Shown: in pieces, positions 1-6,008 of the stretch
How the letters are laid out: each line of letters begins with the position of its first letter
Numbering within the stretch: position 1 is the first letter of the stretch
DNA from: an uncultured Thiotrichaceae bacterium
Lineage (GTDB): Bacteria; Pseudomonadota; Gammaproteobacteria; Thiotrichales; Thiotrichaceae
Direction: 5' to 3'
DNA: 7,481 bases
Assembly (NCBI GenBank): GCA_937931765.1
Contig: CALHAO010000335.1
Coordinates: 1 to 7,481 of the forward strand
Made by a program: the position numbers and the translations under genes
Notes under the pieces: model-generated
Seen by the model: the letters and a program-made list of their open reading frames with translations, nothing else
The model's database searches: none
Told to the model about the DNA's origin: nothing

Positions 1-381
1 AAAATACTTGCGGGCGCAATTAACAAACTTAGTCGCTACCCGCAATTTTTCCTTAGGCAAAGGCCGGTCTGCAAAACCAGCCACCATTAATTTACAGTTG
101 GCGATTTTCAGGTCAAGCATCTCATACAAGCCCTGCCCGCCGTGCTCCATCAATACATCTTTACCCGCCACACCGACATCAGCAGCACCATGTTGCACAT
201 AAGTCGGCACATCCGTGGCACGGATAATAACCAGTTTTACAGAATCAATACTGGTATCCAGAATCAGCTTGCGGCTTTTTTCCGGATCATCCAGCGGTTC
301 AATGCCTGCCGCTTTTAATAGCGGCAAAGTATCTTTAAAAATACGCCCCTTAGAGAGCGCAATGGTGATTGGTTTGTTCAT
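1..381 (-). CDS. hisG: ATP phosphoribosyltransferase, short form (HisG), 5' part only
   Basis: HisG catalyses the first step of histidine biosynthesis in the cytoplasm, ATP + PRPP to phosphoribosyl-ATP + PPi. The gene runs off the left edge: 127 codons are present of about 210 in short-form enzymes. The N-terminus reads MNKPITIALSKGRIFKDTLP, followed by recognisable HisG blocks SRKLILDTS, RATDVPTYVQHGAADVGVAG and GGQGLYEMLDLKIANCKLM. These match Pseudomonas-type short HisG closely. Short forms lack the C-terminal regulatory domain and are known to need HisZ, which is not in this window. The ATG lies 8 bases after the murA stop, and a G-run overlapping and following that TAG stop can serve as ribosome binding site, so translation is probably coupled to murA. 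The C-terminal catalytic part cannot be judged here. Confidence 0.95.
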   Translation of the reverse strand, partial: MNKPITIALSKGRIFKDTLPLLKAAGIEPLDDPEKSRKLILDTSIDSVKLVIIRATDVPTYVQHGAADVGVAGKDVLMEHGGQGLYEMLDLKIANCKLMVAGFADRPLPKEKLRVATKFVNCARKYF

Positions 382-389
382 AACTACCC

Positions 390-1646
390 CTATCCGACAC
401 GCTCAATTTTTGCACCCAGTGCAACCAGTTTCTCTTCAATACGCTCATAACCACGGTCGGTATGATAAATGCGATCCACCGTCGTCATGCCTTTCGCTAC
501 CAGACCAGCCAGAATCAATGACGCGGAAGCACGTAAATCAGTCGCCATCACCGGTGCACCACGCAATTCCGGCATCCCCGCCACAATCGCTGTATTGCCT
601 TCCAGACGAATATTCGCCCCCAAACGCATTAACTCAGCCACATGCATCATGCGGTTTTCAAAGATTGTTTCCACCACCACGCCGATACCCGTGGAATAGG
701 CATTCATGGTCATAAACTGCGCCTGCATATCCGTTGGAAAAGCCGGATAAGGATCAGTACGAATATCCACTGCCTTTAGCTTGCGCCCGCGCATATCCAG
801 CTCAATCCAGTCATCACCTAGCGTGACTTTCGCACCGGCTTCACGGAACTTAGCTAACACCGCATCTAATGTATCCGGTGCTGCATTCAGGGTTTTAACC
901 CGACCGCCGCTAATCGCCGCCGCCGCCAGAAAAGTACCGGTTTCAATCCGGTCAGGTAATACGGTGTAATCCACACCCACCAGGTCTTCAACACCCTCAA
1001 TCACCAGCTTATCCGTACCCACACCAGTAATCTTCGCACCCATTTCAATCAGGCAATGCGCCAGATCAGTGACTTCAGGTTCACGCGCCGCATTCTCAAT
1101 AATGGTGGTGCCTTCAGCCAATACTGCTGCCATCAGCAGATTCTCAGTACCGGTCACACTGACCATTTCCATGACAATATGTGCACCCTGCAGGCGATCC
1201 GCCGTCGCACGGATATAACCATCTTCCACCACCACCGTCGCACCCATCGCTTCCAGACCAGTGATATGCAGATTAACCGGACGGGTTCCGATAGCACAAC
1301 CGCCCGGCAAAGACACTTCAGCCTCACCAAAACGCGCCACCATCGGGCCTAATACCAGAATCGAGGCACGCATCGTCCGCACCAGCTCATAAGGTGCCTT
1401 GAAATGCTCAATGGTTGAGGTATCAGTATAAATATTATTTTCATCATCAAAGGTAACCGTGACGCCCATACCCTCAATCACCTTCGCCAGCGTACTCACA
1501 TCCTTCAGGCGCGGCACATTGCGAATAGTCATCGGTGTAGTGGCCAATAAGGTTGCGGCCTGTAAGGGCAAAACAGCGTTCTTTGCACCCGAAATAACTA
1601 CATCACCGTCTATTGCGGCTCCACCTTCAATAATAAATTTCTGCAT
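390..1646 (-). CDS. murA: UDP-N-acetylglucosamine 1-carboxyvinyltransferase MurA
   Basis: MurA transfers enolpyruvate from PEP to UDP-GlcNAc in the cytoplasm, the first committed step of peptidoglycan synthesis. The 418-residue product has the usual family length (E. coli 419) and the two-lobed EPSP-synthase-like layout. Visible active-site features are K22-N23 in SGAKNAVLP, the loop VSLPGGCAIGTRP with the PEP-reactive Cys at position 117 (E. coli Cys115, the fosfomycin target), D306 in PTDMQAQF (E. coli D305), and R398 in the C-terminal HTDRGYERIEEKL segment. Retention of the loop Cys predicts the fosfomycin-sensitive type; this is inference. It is full length with a TAG stop and is followed after 8 bases by hisG. 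The ribosome binding site ahead of the ATG is weak (a GGA about 10 bases upstream). The next gene upstream on the same strand is the DUF72-like gene, 116 bases away with a hairpin between them. Confidence 0.98.
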   Translation of the reverse strand: MQKFIIEGGAAIDGDVVISGAKNAVLPLQAATLLATTPMTIRNVPRLKDVSTLAKVIEGMGVTVTFDDENNIYTDTSTIEHFKAPYELVRTMRASILVLGPMVARFGEAEVSLPGGCAIGTRPVNLHITGLEAMGATVVVEDGYIRATADRLQGAHIVMEMVSVTGTENLLMAAVLAEGTTIIENAAREPEVTDLAHCLIEMGAKITGVGTDKLVIEGVEDLVGVDYTVLPDRIETGTFLAAAAISGGRVKTLNAAPDTLDAVLAKFREAGAKVTLGDDWIELDMRGRKLKAVDIRTDPYPAFPTDMQAQFMTMNAYSTGIGVVVETIFENRMMHVAELMRLGANIRLEGNTAIVAGMPELRGAPVMATDLRASASLILAGLVAKGMTTVDRIYHTDRGYERIEEKLVALGAKIERVG

Positions 1647-1707
1647 ATCAACTAATCCAGACTCTGAGAGATCACGTAACGGGCATGAAAAATTTCAGCC
1701 CCAAGCA

Positions 1708-1726
1708 TAGAAGTCTTCGACTTCTA
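1708..1726. repeat. perfect 8-bp hairpin between DUF72-like gene and murA
   Basis: TAGAAGTC and GACTTCTA form a perfect 8-bp inverted repeat around a 3-base loop. It lies 36 bases past the stop of the DUF72-like gene and 61 bases ahead of the murA start, both on the minus strand. On that strand it is not directly followed by a T-tract (the first T-run comes about 15 bases later), so it is not a standard intrinsic terminator. It could attenuate read-through into murA, stabilise an RNA end, or be a protein-binding site. Confidence 0.5.
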
Positions 1727-1762
1727 CAGTAAGAAAGGAAGGCATAATAACCAAAATACCCA

Positions 1763-2350
1763 TCACCATCCATACAGCTCGCACATCTGGCGCATTTTCT
1801 CTGCAGTTTCATAGGGTGTATCAAGAAAAACCAGCAATTCGGGGGTTGTTACTGAAGACTTGAAGTGTTCAAACAGCGCTCGCAGTTGCAGTGGATCTAG
1901 TGCCGTTTTGTTATGAAACACCGCTAATTGCACCCTATCGTCATCCGGCTGCCACAACGGGCGCAATAAGTGCTCACCTTCAAGCCATAAATCAACCCTA
2001 CGTACAATTCCCTGTAATGCATCAGCAAGATGTTCATCACGCACTACGGCTCCCCAGTTTAATGCCGCCAACACCTTTGTCGTTTTAGTCCAGTCAGGCG
2101 CGTTTAATTGCTGCTCAGTGATTTCCAAAAACAAACGAAAGTCACCGGACAGCTCATCACGCCAGCTAAGCACCTCAGCCACTGTGCCATGCCACTGCTC
2201 AGCGCTGATAAAGACCTGCCTGAATTCATTGGCGTAATAAGAAAACTGCCAGTCCGCTGGTAAATCATCCGGATAAAACCGGGTTGACCAGTCCGATGGT
2301 GTCCAGTTGCATGCACCTACGTCTAAATATTTTAGTGGCTGCTGATTCAC
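1763..2350 (-). CDS. DUF72-like (YecE-related) protein, short
   Basis: The function is unknown. The first 50 residues (LDVGACNWTPSDW, then RFYPDDLPADWQFSYYANEF) resemble the start of DUF72/YecE TIM-barrel proteins, which typically read G-T-S-G-W, then FYP, then a W-x-x-YA element. At 195 residues it is shorter than usual DUF72 proteins (about 240-300), and the typical E-x-N-x-x-FY block after YA is replaced by QVFISAEQW, so it is a divergent or reduced member at best. The C-terminal LLVFLDTPYETAEKMRQM is consistent with a final beta strand and helix. The start is GTG, supported by a GGGAG Shine-Dalgarno 8 bases upstream. It is divergent from the DUF6172-type gene, with 88 bases between them. 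No signal peptide or membrane segment is seen, so it is probably cytoplasmic. The gene is very likely real; the family assignment is moderate. Confidence 0.75.
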   Translation of the reverse strand: MNQQPLKYLDVGACNWTPSDWSTRFYPDDLPADWQFSYYANEFRQVFISAEQWHGTVAEVLSWRDELSGDFRLFLEITEQQLNAPDWTKTTKVLAALNWGAVVRDEHLADALQGIVRRVDLWLEGEHLLRPLWQPDDDRVQLAVFHNKTALDPLQLRALFEHFKSSVTTPELLVFLDTPYETAEKMRQMCELYGW

Positions 2351-2380
2351 GCCAGTTACTCCCGATAGTGATGCTGTAGT

Positions 2381-2386
2381 ATCATA
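2381..2386 (-). promoter_or_regulatory. possible -10 box for DUF72-like gene
   Basis: On the minus strand this reads TATGAT, five of six matches to the sigma-70 -10 consensus, and ends about 30 bases ahead of the GTG start. No good -35 is found 16-18 bases upstream (17-base spacing gives TAAAAT). The 88-base divergent gap should hold promoters for both flanking genes; I could not pick one convincingly for the plus-strand gene. Confidence 0.3.
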
Positions 2387-2438
2387 CCGGCCAAATCGTT
2401 TTTATTTTACTAAGATCGCCACACCCTATGGAAACACT

Positions 2439-2762
2439 ATGAAAAAAACATTCAAGCTGACGCATCCCAAGACCGCGACCCCAAGAGTGGTTGATGCGAT
2501 AAGGCACGAAGTTAAGAAGTACATCAGAAGAGAACGCAATAAGACACTACCCGCCGGGGCCGATTTCTGGGACTTCGACTGCCGGTATGGTACCGATGTA
2601 GAGAATTGTGATGAGATTCACTTGTCTGAAATCAGTGACTGTATTTCTAAAGCAGAAACAACACAGCTTGAATCTTTTTACCTGGAAATTATGGCTAAGC
2701 CGGGGCATCGCACCGCGAAGAAAGAAGAGCCTGCGCCTGACAACGTTTACCTTAAACAGTAG
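2439..2762 (+). CDS. DUF6172 family small protein
   Basis: This 107-residue, probably cytoplasmic protein has unknown function. The sequence resembles the DUF6172 family as I recall it, with MKKTFKLTHPK at the start, then a basic stretch KKYIRRERNKTLP, an aromatic/acidic block FWDFDCRYG, and LESFYLEIMAKPGHRTAKK near the end. The length is typical of that family. It has two cysteines (in FDCRYG and VENCDEI) and one more in SDCIS. No signal peptide or transmembrane segment is visible. The ATG is preceded by TGGAA about 7 bases upstream, a modest ribosome binding site. It is followed by 171 non-coding bases before the DsrC-like gene. The RRERNKT patch could bind nucleic acid, but that is speculation. 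Confidence 0.8.
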   Translation: MKKTFKLTHPKTATPRVVDAIRHEVKKYIRRERNKTLPAGADFWDFDCRYGTDVENCDEIHLSEISDCISKAETTQLESFYLEIMAKPGHRTAKKEEPAPDNVYLKQ

Positions 2763-2814
2763 CAAAATACCCCGGAAGGCCTTCGTTACTATCGCCATCA
2801 TTACCCGTGGGTTG

Positions 2815-2844
2815 GCTTTTGCTATTTGACTAAAGCAGCAAAGC
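2815..2844 (+). repeat. imperfect stem-loop downstream of DUF6172 gene
   Basis: GCTTTTGCT (2815-2823) pairs with AGCAAAGC (2837-2844), 8 pairs with one bulged T and a 13-base loop. A T-run (CTTTTT) follows only after about 7 bases, so as a terminator it would be weak. A TTGACT hexamer at 2826-2831 lies inside the loop, but no good -10 follows at 16-18 bases. Confidence 0.3.
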
Positions 2845-2933
2845 GTATTACTTTTTAGGTAGCTTATCGGTATTTTATATACCCATAAAGCAATACAAAC
2901 CAACCCAGTAACTCACCAGAAGGAGAGATAAAT

Positions 2934-3302
2934 ATGTATGGCAATGTAACGATTGACGAAATGTTCCCACGTGCAGAAGTGGTTATGCGCCCGCCTCTTC
3001 CGGTACTGAAAACCAATAGTGTTTATGAACAGATTGCACAAAGGGCTGCTGAAAAATCTATGGAGCTATCCACTGAGCACATGGCAGTCATTGATTTTGT
3101 GCTGGATTTTTATGAGCATTGTGATGATTGTGAAAATGCCCGTGCGCTGGCCGATATGATGCATGATGAATTTTTTCCACAGGGTGGCCGCAAATATTTG
3201 TATCGTCTGTTTCCGGATGGCCCGCTGAGCACAATTCATCATTTAGCCGATCTGCCCAGCTTAAGCAGCCAGAATGATAAGAGTTTTGGCACTAGTTTCT
3301 GA
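2934..3302 (+). CDS. DsrC/TusE-fold paralogue lacking the C-terminal redox cysteines
   Basis: Residues 45-108 align by eye with DsrC/TusE: LSTEHMAVIDFVLDFY matches the LTEEHWDIINFLREYY region, and KYLYRLFPDGP (88-97 region) matches the hallmark YLYxLFPxGP. DsrC is a sulfur-carrier protein of dissimilatory sulfur metabolism; TusE relays sulfur in tRNA 2-thiouridylation. Both use cysteines on a C-terminal arm. Here the arm-proximal Cys position is His102 (GPLSTIH versus GPAKQAC) and the C-terminus ends KSFGTSF with no Cys, so canonical sulfur transfer is not expected. The only cysteines are C63 and C66, a CxxC inside the helix following FYEH. Cysteine-less DsrC-like proteins are known in sulfur bacteria and have been proposed to be regulatory (named RspA, from memory). 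The ATG has a strong AAGGAGA site 7 bases upstream. The gene appears to stand alone. Confidence 0.8.
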   Translation: MYGNVTIDEMFPRAEVVMRPPLPVLKTNSVYEQIAQRAAEKSMELSTEHMAVIDFVLDFYEHCDDCENARALADMMHDEFFPQGGRKYLYRLFPDGPLSTIHHLADLPSLSSQNDKSFGTSF

Positions 3303-3344
3303 TAAACATGCCCCTGCCGCACGTGCTCATTTGTTCCTTATTCT

Positions 3345-3366
3345 AAGCATAATTGCTGCTTGTTTT
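3345..3366 (+). terminator. weak candidate terminator after DsrC-like gene
   Basis: AAGCA (3345-3349) and TGCTT (3357-3361) form a 5-bp stem around a 7-base loop, extendable by one T-G pair, directly followed by TTTT. The stem is short and AT-rich, so termination would be inefficient. It lies 43 bases after the stop of the DsrC-like gene. Confidence 0.35.
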
Positions 3367-3430
3367 AACATTATCGTTAGTCCTGTCGAAACACAAACAA
3401 GCAATTAATTAAATACTCAGGAGTAAGACA

Positions 3431-3859
3431 ATGAAACGTTCAATTCTCATCACTACGGGCATGATCGCGGGCTTATTATTCACATCAACGGGGGCTTTTG
3501 CAGCTTCTCATGGCGATAGTCAACGTGTACAGCCACAGAAACACACCGTTCATAAAAATGTGCAGAAAGCTCATACGAAGAGTATTCGGGGTGTAAATAC
3601 TGCCAAACTAGCACAGCGTATTCAAAAAGGTGTCAAAAGTGGCAAACTGACTCATGGTGAAGCACGTGTTGCCAAGCAGGGGCTGCAATCTTTGAAAGCG
3701 ACTATTCGGGTAGTTCTGAAGGATCACAAAGTTACTAAATGGGAAAACAGCCGGGTGCAAAAGAAAAACTTTCAACTGACACGTAAGATCACACAGTTAA
3801 TGAATAACAGAACCGTTGCTAAGGGTGCACAACGTTCACGTAGTTACGCTTCTCGTTAA
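3431..3859 (+). CDS. secreted, strongly basic helical protein with internal repeat
   Basis: The function is unknown. The 142-residue precursor starts MKRSILITTGMIAGLLFTST and has an AFA site after residue 24, a clear Sec signal peptide, so the mature protein is periplasmic or extracellular. The mature part is rich in Lys, Arg, Gln and His with few acidic residues and no Cys. Residues 67-83 (GVKSGKLTHGEARVAKQ) and 95-111 (VLKDHKVTKWENSRVQK) align with a 28-residue offset, sharing K-x-x-K-[LV]-T-x-x-E. This resembles small exported proteins with GV-x-SG-x-LT-x-x-EA followed by a D-x-x-[LV]-T-x-x-E half seen in other proteobacteria; I do not know their function. The ATG has AGGAG 8 bases upstream. 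A strong terminator follows the stop by 21 bases, and a 128-base gap precedes it, so it is probably monocistronic. Confidence 0.85.
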   Translation: MKRSILITTGMIAGLLFTSTGAFAASHGDSQRVQPQKHTVHKNVQKAHTKSIRGVNTAKLAQRIQKGVKSGKLTHGEARVAKQGLQSLKATIRVVLKDHKVTKWENSRVQKKNFQLTRKITQLMNNRTVAKGAQRSRSYASR

Positions 3860-3880
3860 AAGAACAGCGTCATGGTTTAC

Positions 3881-3909
3881 AAAAACCGGATCTTTGGTTC
3901 GGTTTTTTT
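3881..3909. terminator. bidirectional rho-independent terminator
   Basis: AAAAACCGGATC pairs with GGTTCGGTTTTT, 12 pairs including two G-T wobbles, around a TTT loop, and the plus strand continues in a T-run. The left arm begins with A5, so the minus strand also reads into a T-run. It sits between the convergent secreted-protein gene (plus, stop at 3859) and the orphan gene ending at 4022 (minus) and can serve both. Confidence 0.92.
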
Positions 3910-4021
3910 GAGTCTGTTGTTTTTGGAAATTATTAGTCAGTTGTTACATGACCTTCAGACCAAGAAACCTCTATTTCTCTATGAGTGACAGCACAATTTT
4001 AGCAGCACATAGCTCATCACT

Positions 4022-4555
4022 TTAATCGAAATTAACCTGCCTTATTTTATATACAAATTCTGGTCGATTGGCATATTCCAGTGCTTTGTCCCAAAGCGGA
4101 TTTGTGCGATCGCTAAGATTTTTTTCCAGCTCTTTGATATCTGGCGGTGTGTCTTCCCTGAAGAAATTCTTATTGTGTTTATTCTTGTCGTAGCTCACAC
4201 CAATTATCTTAAATTTATGTTTCCTTAGCCTTTTGGGCTTTTGCTGCGCAATATCTTTGTGAGCCGTTTCCCACGTTATGGCTCGTATCATCATCAAGTA
4301 TCTACGTTCATCAAATTGTCCTTCCTTGGTAAATAAAGATTTTGGTGGATAGACTGGCTTTATTTTCCTATCATAAAGTCCGCCGACGACAAAGCGGAAG
4401 TGTAAGTTATCCGAAGACATTTCATAGCGTTCGCAGTCTGCCACATCGATCCAGTGCCCTTTTAATTGAGGTAGATATTTTTTTACAAAAAGGACTGCAA
4501 ATGCCTCATCTGTGTTCGCATACGCGAGATATTTTTTTATTAGTTTATCGTTCAT
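4022..4555 (-). CDS. hypothetical protein, orphan in AT-rich region
   Basis: I do not recognise this 177-residue protein. It has no signal peptide or transmembrane segment and mixes acidic and basic residues, with a very basic stretch around residues 104-128 (QQKPKRLRKHKFK, then DKNKHNKNFF). A small beta-rich part is suggested by LHFRFVVGGLYDRKIKPVYPP near residues 51-70. Aromatic and charged spacing looks like a real soluble protein, and it is the only long open frame here. The ATG has no clear Shine-Dalgarno; the upstream bases are almost entirely A/T. Codon use favours A/T-ending codons more than murA, and the surrounding region is gene-poor, which suggests acquired or fast-evolving DNA. 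No neighbour on the same strand supports a function. Downstream transcription can end at the bidirectional hairpin near 3881-3909. Confidence 0.7.
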   Translation of the reverse strand: MNDKLIKKYLAYANTDEAFAVLFVKKYLPQLKGHWIDVADCERYEMSSDNLHFRFVVGGLYDRKIKPVYPPKSLFTKEGQFDERRYLMMIRAITWETAHKDIAQQKPKRLRKHKFKIIGVSYDKNKHNKNFFREDTPPDIKELEKNLSDRTNPLWDKALEYANRPEFVYKIRQVNFD

Positions 4556-4619
4556 AGTTCAAATTATTCTAGAATTTTCTTTTTTAGCCTAACGTCTCAA
4601 TAAGCTGCTCTTAGAGTGG

Positions 4620-4637
4620 TTATTATTTATATAATAA
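4620..4637. repeat. AT-only inverted repeat
   Basis: TTATTAT and ATAATAA form a 7-bp inverted repeat around TTAT. It lies downstream of the doubtful minus-strand ORF and 65 bases upstream of the orphan gene start. Being pure A/T it would form a weak hairpin; it could be a protein-binding site or chance in AT-rich DNA. Confidence 0.35.
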
Positions 4638-4692
4638 TGAGCGAAGCAATACGTAAAAAAGCGACGCACTGTAGATTTGCTGGAGTAACTTT

Positions 4693-4956
4693 TTATAACT
4701 TATACCTTGCAAAGTAGACCTCATCTAGCGCTCCCCCTCTATTAAAGCGAAACGGCAACTCTCGATCAGTGCACTGAATAATACCGTTTGGTAAAATTTT
4801 GTATTTTGCTTTATTAGTTTTCAAAAGTTTCTCGATTGAGTTTTTGGGTTCATGGGCAATTTCCCGCCCCCAAAGAGTGAACAGTTTTAACCTGAAACAT
4901 ACAAACGGCAGAATTTTCAGCTGGATAACCATCAACTTCGCCACAAAGACCAACAA
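4693..4956 (-). CDS. doubtful small ORF or gene remnant
   Basis: The open frame encodes up to 87 residues from a TTG at 4956, or 79 from an in-frame ATG at 4932. Neither start has a good ribosome binding site, and an in-frame stop lies just upstream at 4984-4986. The C-terminal half (EIAHEPKNSIEKLLKTNKA, then ILPNGIIQCTDRELPFRF, then ALDEVYFARYKL) has the charge and hydrophobic spacing of a real soluble protein, whereas the N-terminal 30 residues (VFVAKLMVIQLKILPFVCF) do not look like a clean start. It may be the surviving 3' end of a decayed gene, a small orphan gene, or spurious. No family is recognised. Confidence 0.3.
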   Translation of the reverse strand: MLVFVAKLMVIQLKILPFVCFRLKLFTLWGREIAHEPKNSIEKLLKTNKAKYKILPNGIIQCTDRELPFRFNRGGALDEVYFARYKL

Positions 4957-5004
4957 GCAGGCCTTTAAAACAAAGAGAATTTTCTAAGACACGTTTTAAC
5001 TAAA

Positions 5005-5020
5005 GCTAACGATCGTTAGC
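5005..5020. repeat. perfect 16-bp palindrome
   Basis: GCTAACGATCGTTAGC is identical to its own reverse complement over all 16 bases. It lies 222 bases upstream of the C40 peptidase start and about 50 bases upstream of the doubtful minus-strand ORF. With no loop it is a better candidate for a dimeric protein operator than for an RNA hairpin. It contains GATC at the centre. Confidence 0.55.
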
Positions 5021-5055
5021 AACACCTACTTTCACCGCCATCACCACACTGCCAT

Positions 5056-5136
5056 AAATCCTTAGTAACCAGCTAAACCTAACTCGGCAGCAACAGCAAC
5101 CCACCCCAAATAACCCCAAACAAAACTAAAGGATTT
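5056..5136 (+). repeat. imperfect long-range inverted repeat in peptidase leader
   Basis: AAATCCTTAGT (5056-5066) and ACTAAAGGATTT (5125-5136) are reverse complements apart from one extra A. The outer GCC (5051-5053) and GGC (5137-5139) can extend the stem across two unpaired bases. The 58-base interval is rich in A and C and nearly free of G. It could fold in a transcript of the C40 peptidase leader, but I see no match to a known riboswitch. Confidence 0.35.
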
Positions 5137-5242
5137 GGCTAAATTTATCCCGTTCCTCACCACTTAAGCAGAGAAAGATTGCCACCCCCAAATTTTTAGA
5201 TACCCTTTACCCAAAATACAAAAATAATAGAGGGAACACAGC

Positions 5243-5956
5243 ATGCTTTCTAAGCAAAAAAGGATCATGTTCATAGCAACATTAACAGTTCTGGGAACCA
5301 TCAGCCTCGCCTCAACAGCGAACGCTCAATACGGGTACTACCAAGGCAATTCACAGCAACAAATCAACTACCAACAGGTCTCCTACCAGCCTCAGGGTTA
5401 CCACAACAATAACTATAATAACCCACCAGAAGTGCTGCCTTATGTACCATTTAATAACGCACCAATGGGCGGTGAAAATATATTCCAACCGATACCACAG
5501 AATATCGCCCCCATCTACCAACCACAGGTAAACTATTACCAACCAGCTTCCCGACAAATGCCCGCCAGACCAGGCTTATCGGCAGAAAGGCAACGGGTCA
5601 TTGCCGCAGCAAAACGGCAGATGGGCATCAAGTACCGCTGGGGCGGCAACACGCCGCGAGAAGGCTTTGATTGTAGTGGCTTTACGAAATATGCTCTAAA
5701 AGGCTCGGGCGCAAGAGTTCCGCGCACCGCCGCACAACAAAGCAAAGCCAGCCGAACTATCAGCCGCAGCAGCCTACGCCCCGGCGATATGATCTTTTTC
5801 AAAACCAAAGGTAGCCAGGTCAACCACGTCGGTATCTATCTGGGTAATGGAGATTTCATCCACGCCGCCTCAGGTGGAGGTCGTGTAATGACAGATAATT
5901 TGAGCAAGAATTACTGGCAAAAACGCTTACACAAATATGGCACTTTTTTAAGCTAA
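5243..5956 (+). CDS. exported NlpC/P60 (C40) peptidoglycan endopeptidase
   Basis: The product is a secreted cell-wall hydrolase that should cut peptide stems of peptidoglycan in the periplasm. Residues 1-28 form a Sec signal peptide (KQKRIMFIATLTVLG core, ANA before Gln29). Residues 29-107 are a low-complexity linker rich in Gln, Asn, Tyr and Pro. Residues 112-237 are the NlpC/P60 domain: YRWGG at 131-135, the nucleophile C144 in FDCSGF, H195 in VNHVGIYLG, and H207 in DFIHAAS as the third polar residue. All catalytic residues are present and the domain is complete. There is no lipobox Cys after the signal, unlike Spr (MepS) and NlpC, so the protein should be soluble, perhaps held by the aromatic linker. 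The ATG has GAGGGA about 8 bases upstream. It is flanked by long non-coding DNA and is probably its own transcription unit. Confidence 0.92.
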   Translation: MLSKQKRIMFIATLTVLGTISLASTANAQYGYYQGNSQQQINYQQVSYQPQGYHNNNYNNPPEVLPYVPFNNAPMGGENIFQPIPQNIAPIYQPQVNYYQPASRQMPARPGLSAERQRVIAAAKRQMGIKYRWGGNTPREGFDCSGFTKYALKGSGARVPRTAAQQSKASRTISRSSLRPGDMIFFKTKGSQVNHVGIYLGNGDFIHAASGGGRVMTDNLSKNYWQKRLHKYGTFLS

Positions 5957-6008
5957 CACCAAAATAAGAGTCTGTTATTAGTCAACTTATCAAGAAGTTT
6001 TCACCCAC

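Larger units (their letters stand above)
4556..5242. other. long gene-poor region between orphan gene and C40 peptidase
   Basis: These 687 bases contain no confidently supported gene. They hold one doubtful minus-strand ORF, an AT-rich inverted repeat, a perfect 16-bp palindrome, a C/A-rich G-poor stretch roughly 5021-5130, and an imperfect long-range inverted repeat. The last 100 bases or so must include the promoter and leader of the C40 peptidase gene; AATAAT at 5223-5228 is a possible -10 but lacks a recognisable -35 and is close to the ribosome binding site, so I do not call it. Confidence 0.6.

Noticed and set aside
215..715. 166-codon plus-strand open frame overlapping hisG and murA
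   Set aside because: It is antisense to two firmly identified genes, is rich in Pro/Ser/His as expected of a shadow frame, and has no ribosome binding site.
2775..2784. GAAGGCCTTC palindrome after the DUF6172 gene as a terminator
   Set aside because: It has no loop and no T-tract and would give at most a 3-bp stem, so it is probably incidental.
3318..3325. GCACGTGC 8-bp palindrome after the DsrC-like gene
   Set aside because: It is too short to be significant alone and has no partner site nearby.
4342..4557. 71-codon plus-strand open frame opposite the orphan gene
   Set aside because: It lies wholly within the longer minus-strand frame and shows no start signal or protein-like pattern.
4587..4593. 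GCCTAAC, on the minus strand GTTAGGC, which fits the attC core (GTTRRRY) of an integron cassette 31 bases ahead of the orphan gene start
   Set aside because: No partner core or matching inverted arm is found toward 4690, there is no attC-like structure after the orphan gene stop, and a 7-mer this degenerate is expected about once or twice by chance in the region.
5021..5242. Riboswitch (c-di-AMP or c-di-GMP type) ahead of a cell-wall hydrolase
   Set aside because: Such riboswitches control wall hydrolases in other bacteria, but I see none of the conserved core motifs, only the loose inverted repeat.
5351..5823. Minus-strand open frames inside the C40 peptidase gene
   Set aside because: They are opposite a complete enzyme with catalytic residues; the low-complexity Q/N/Y codons keep the antisense frame open and give a Val/Leu/Trp-rich product.
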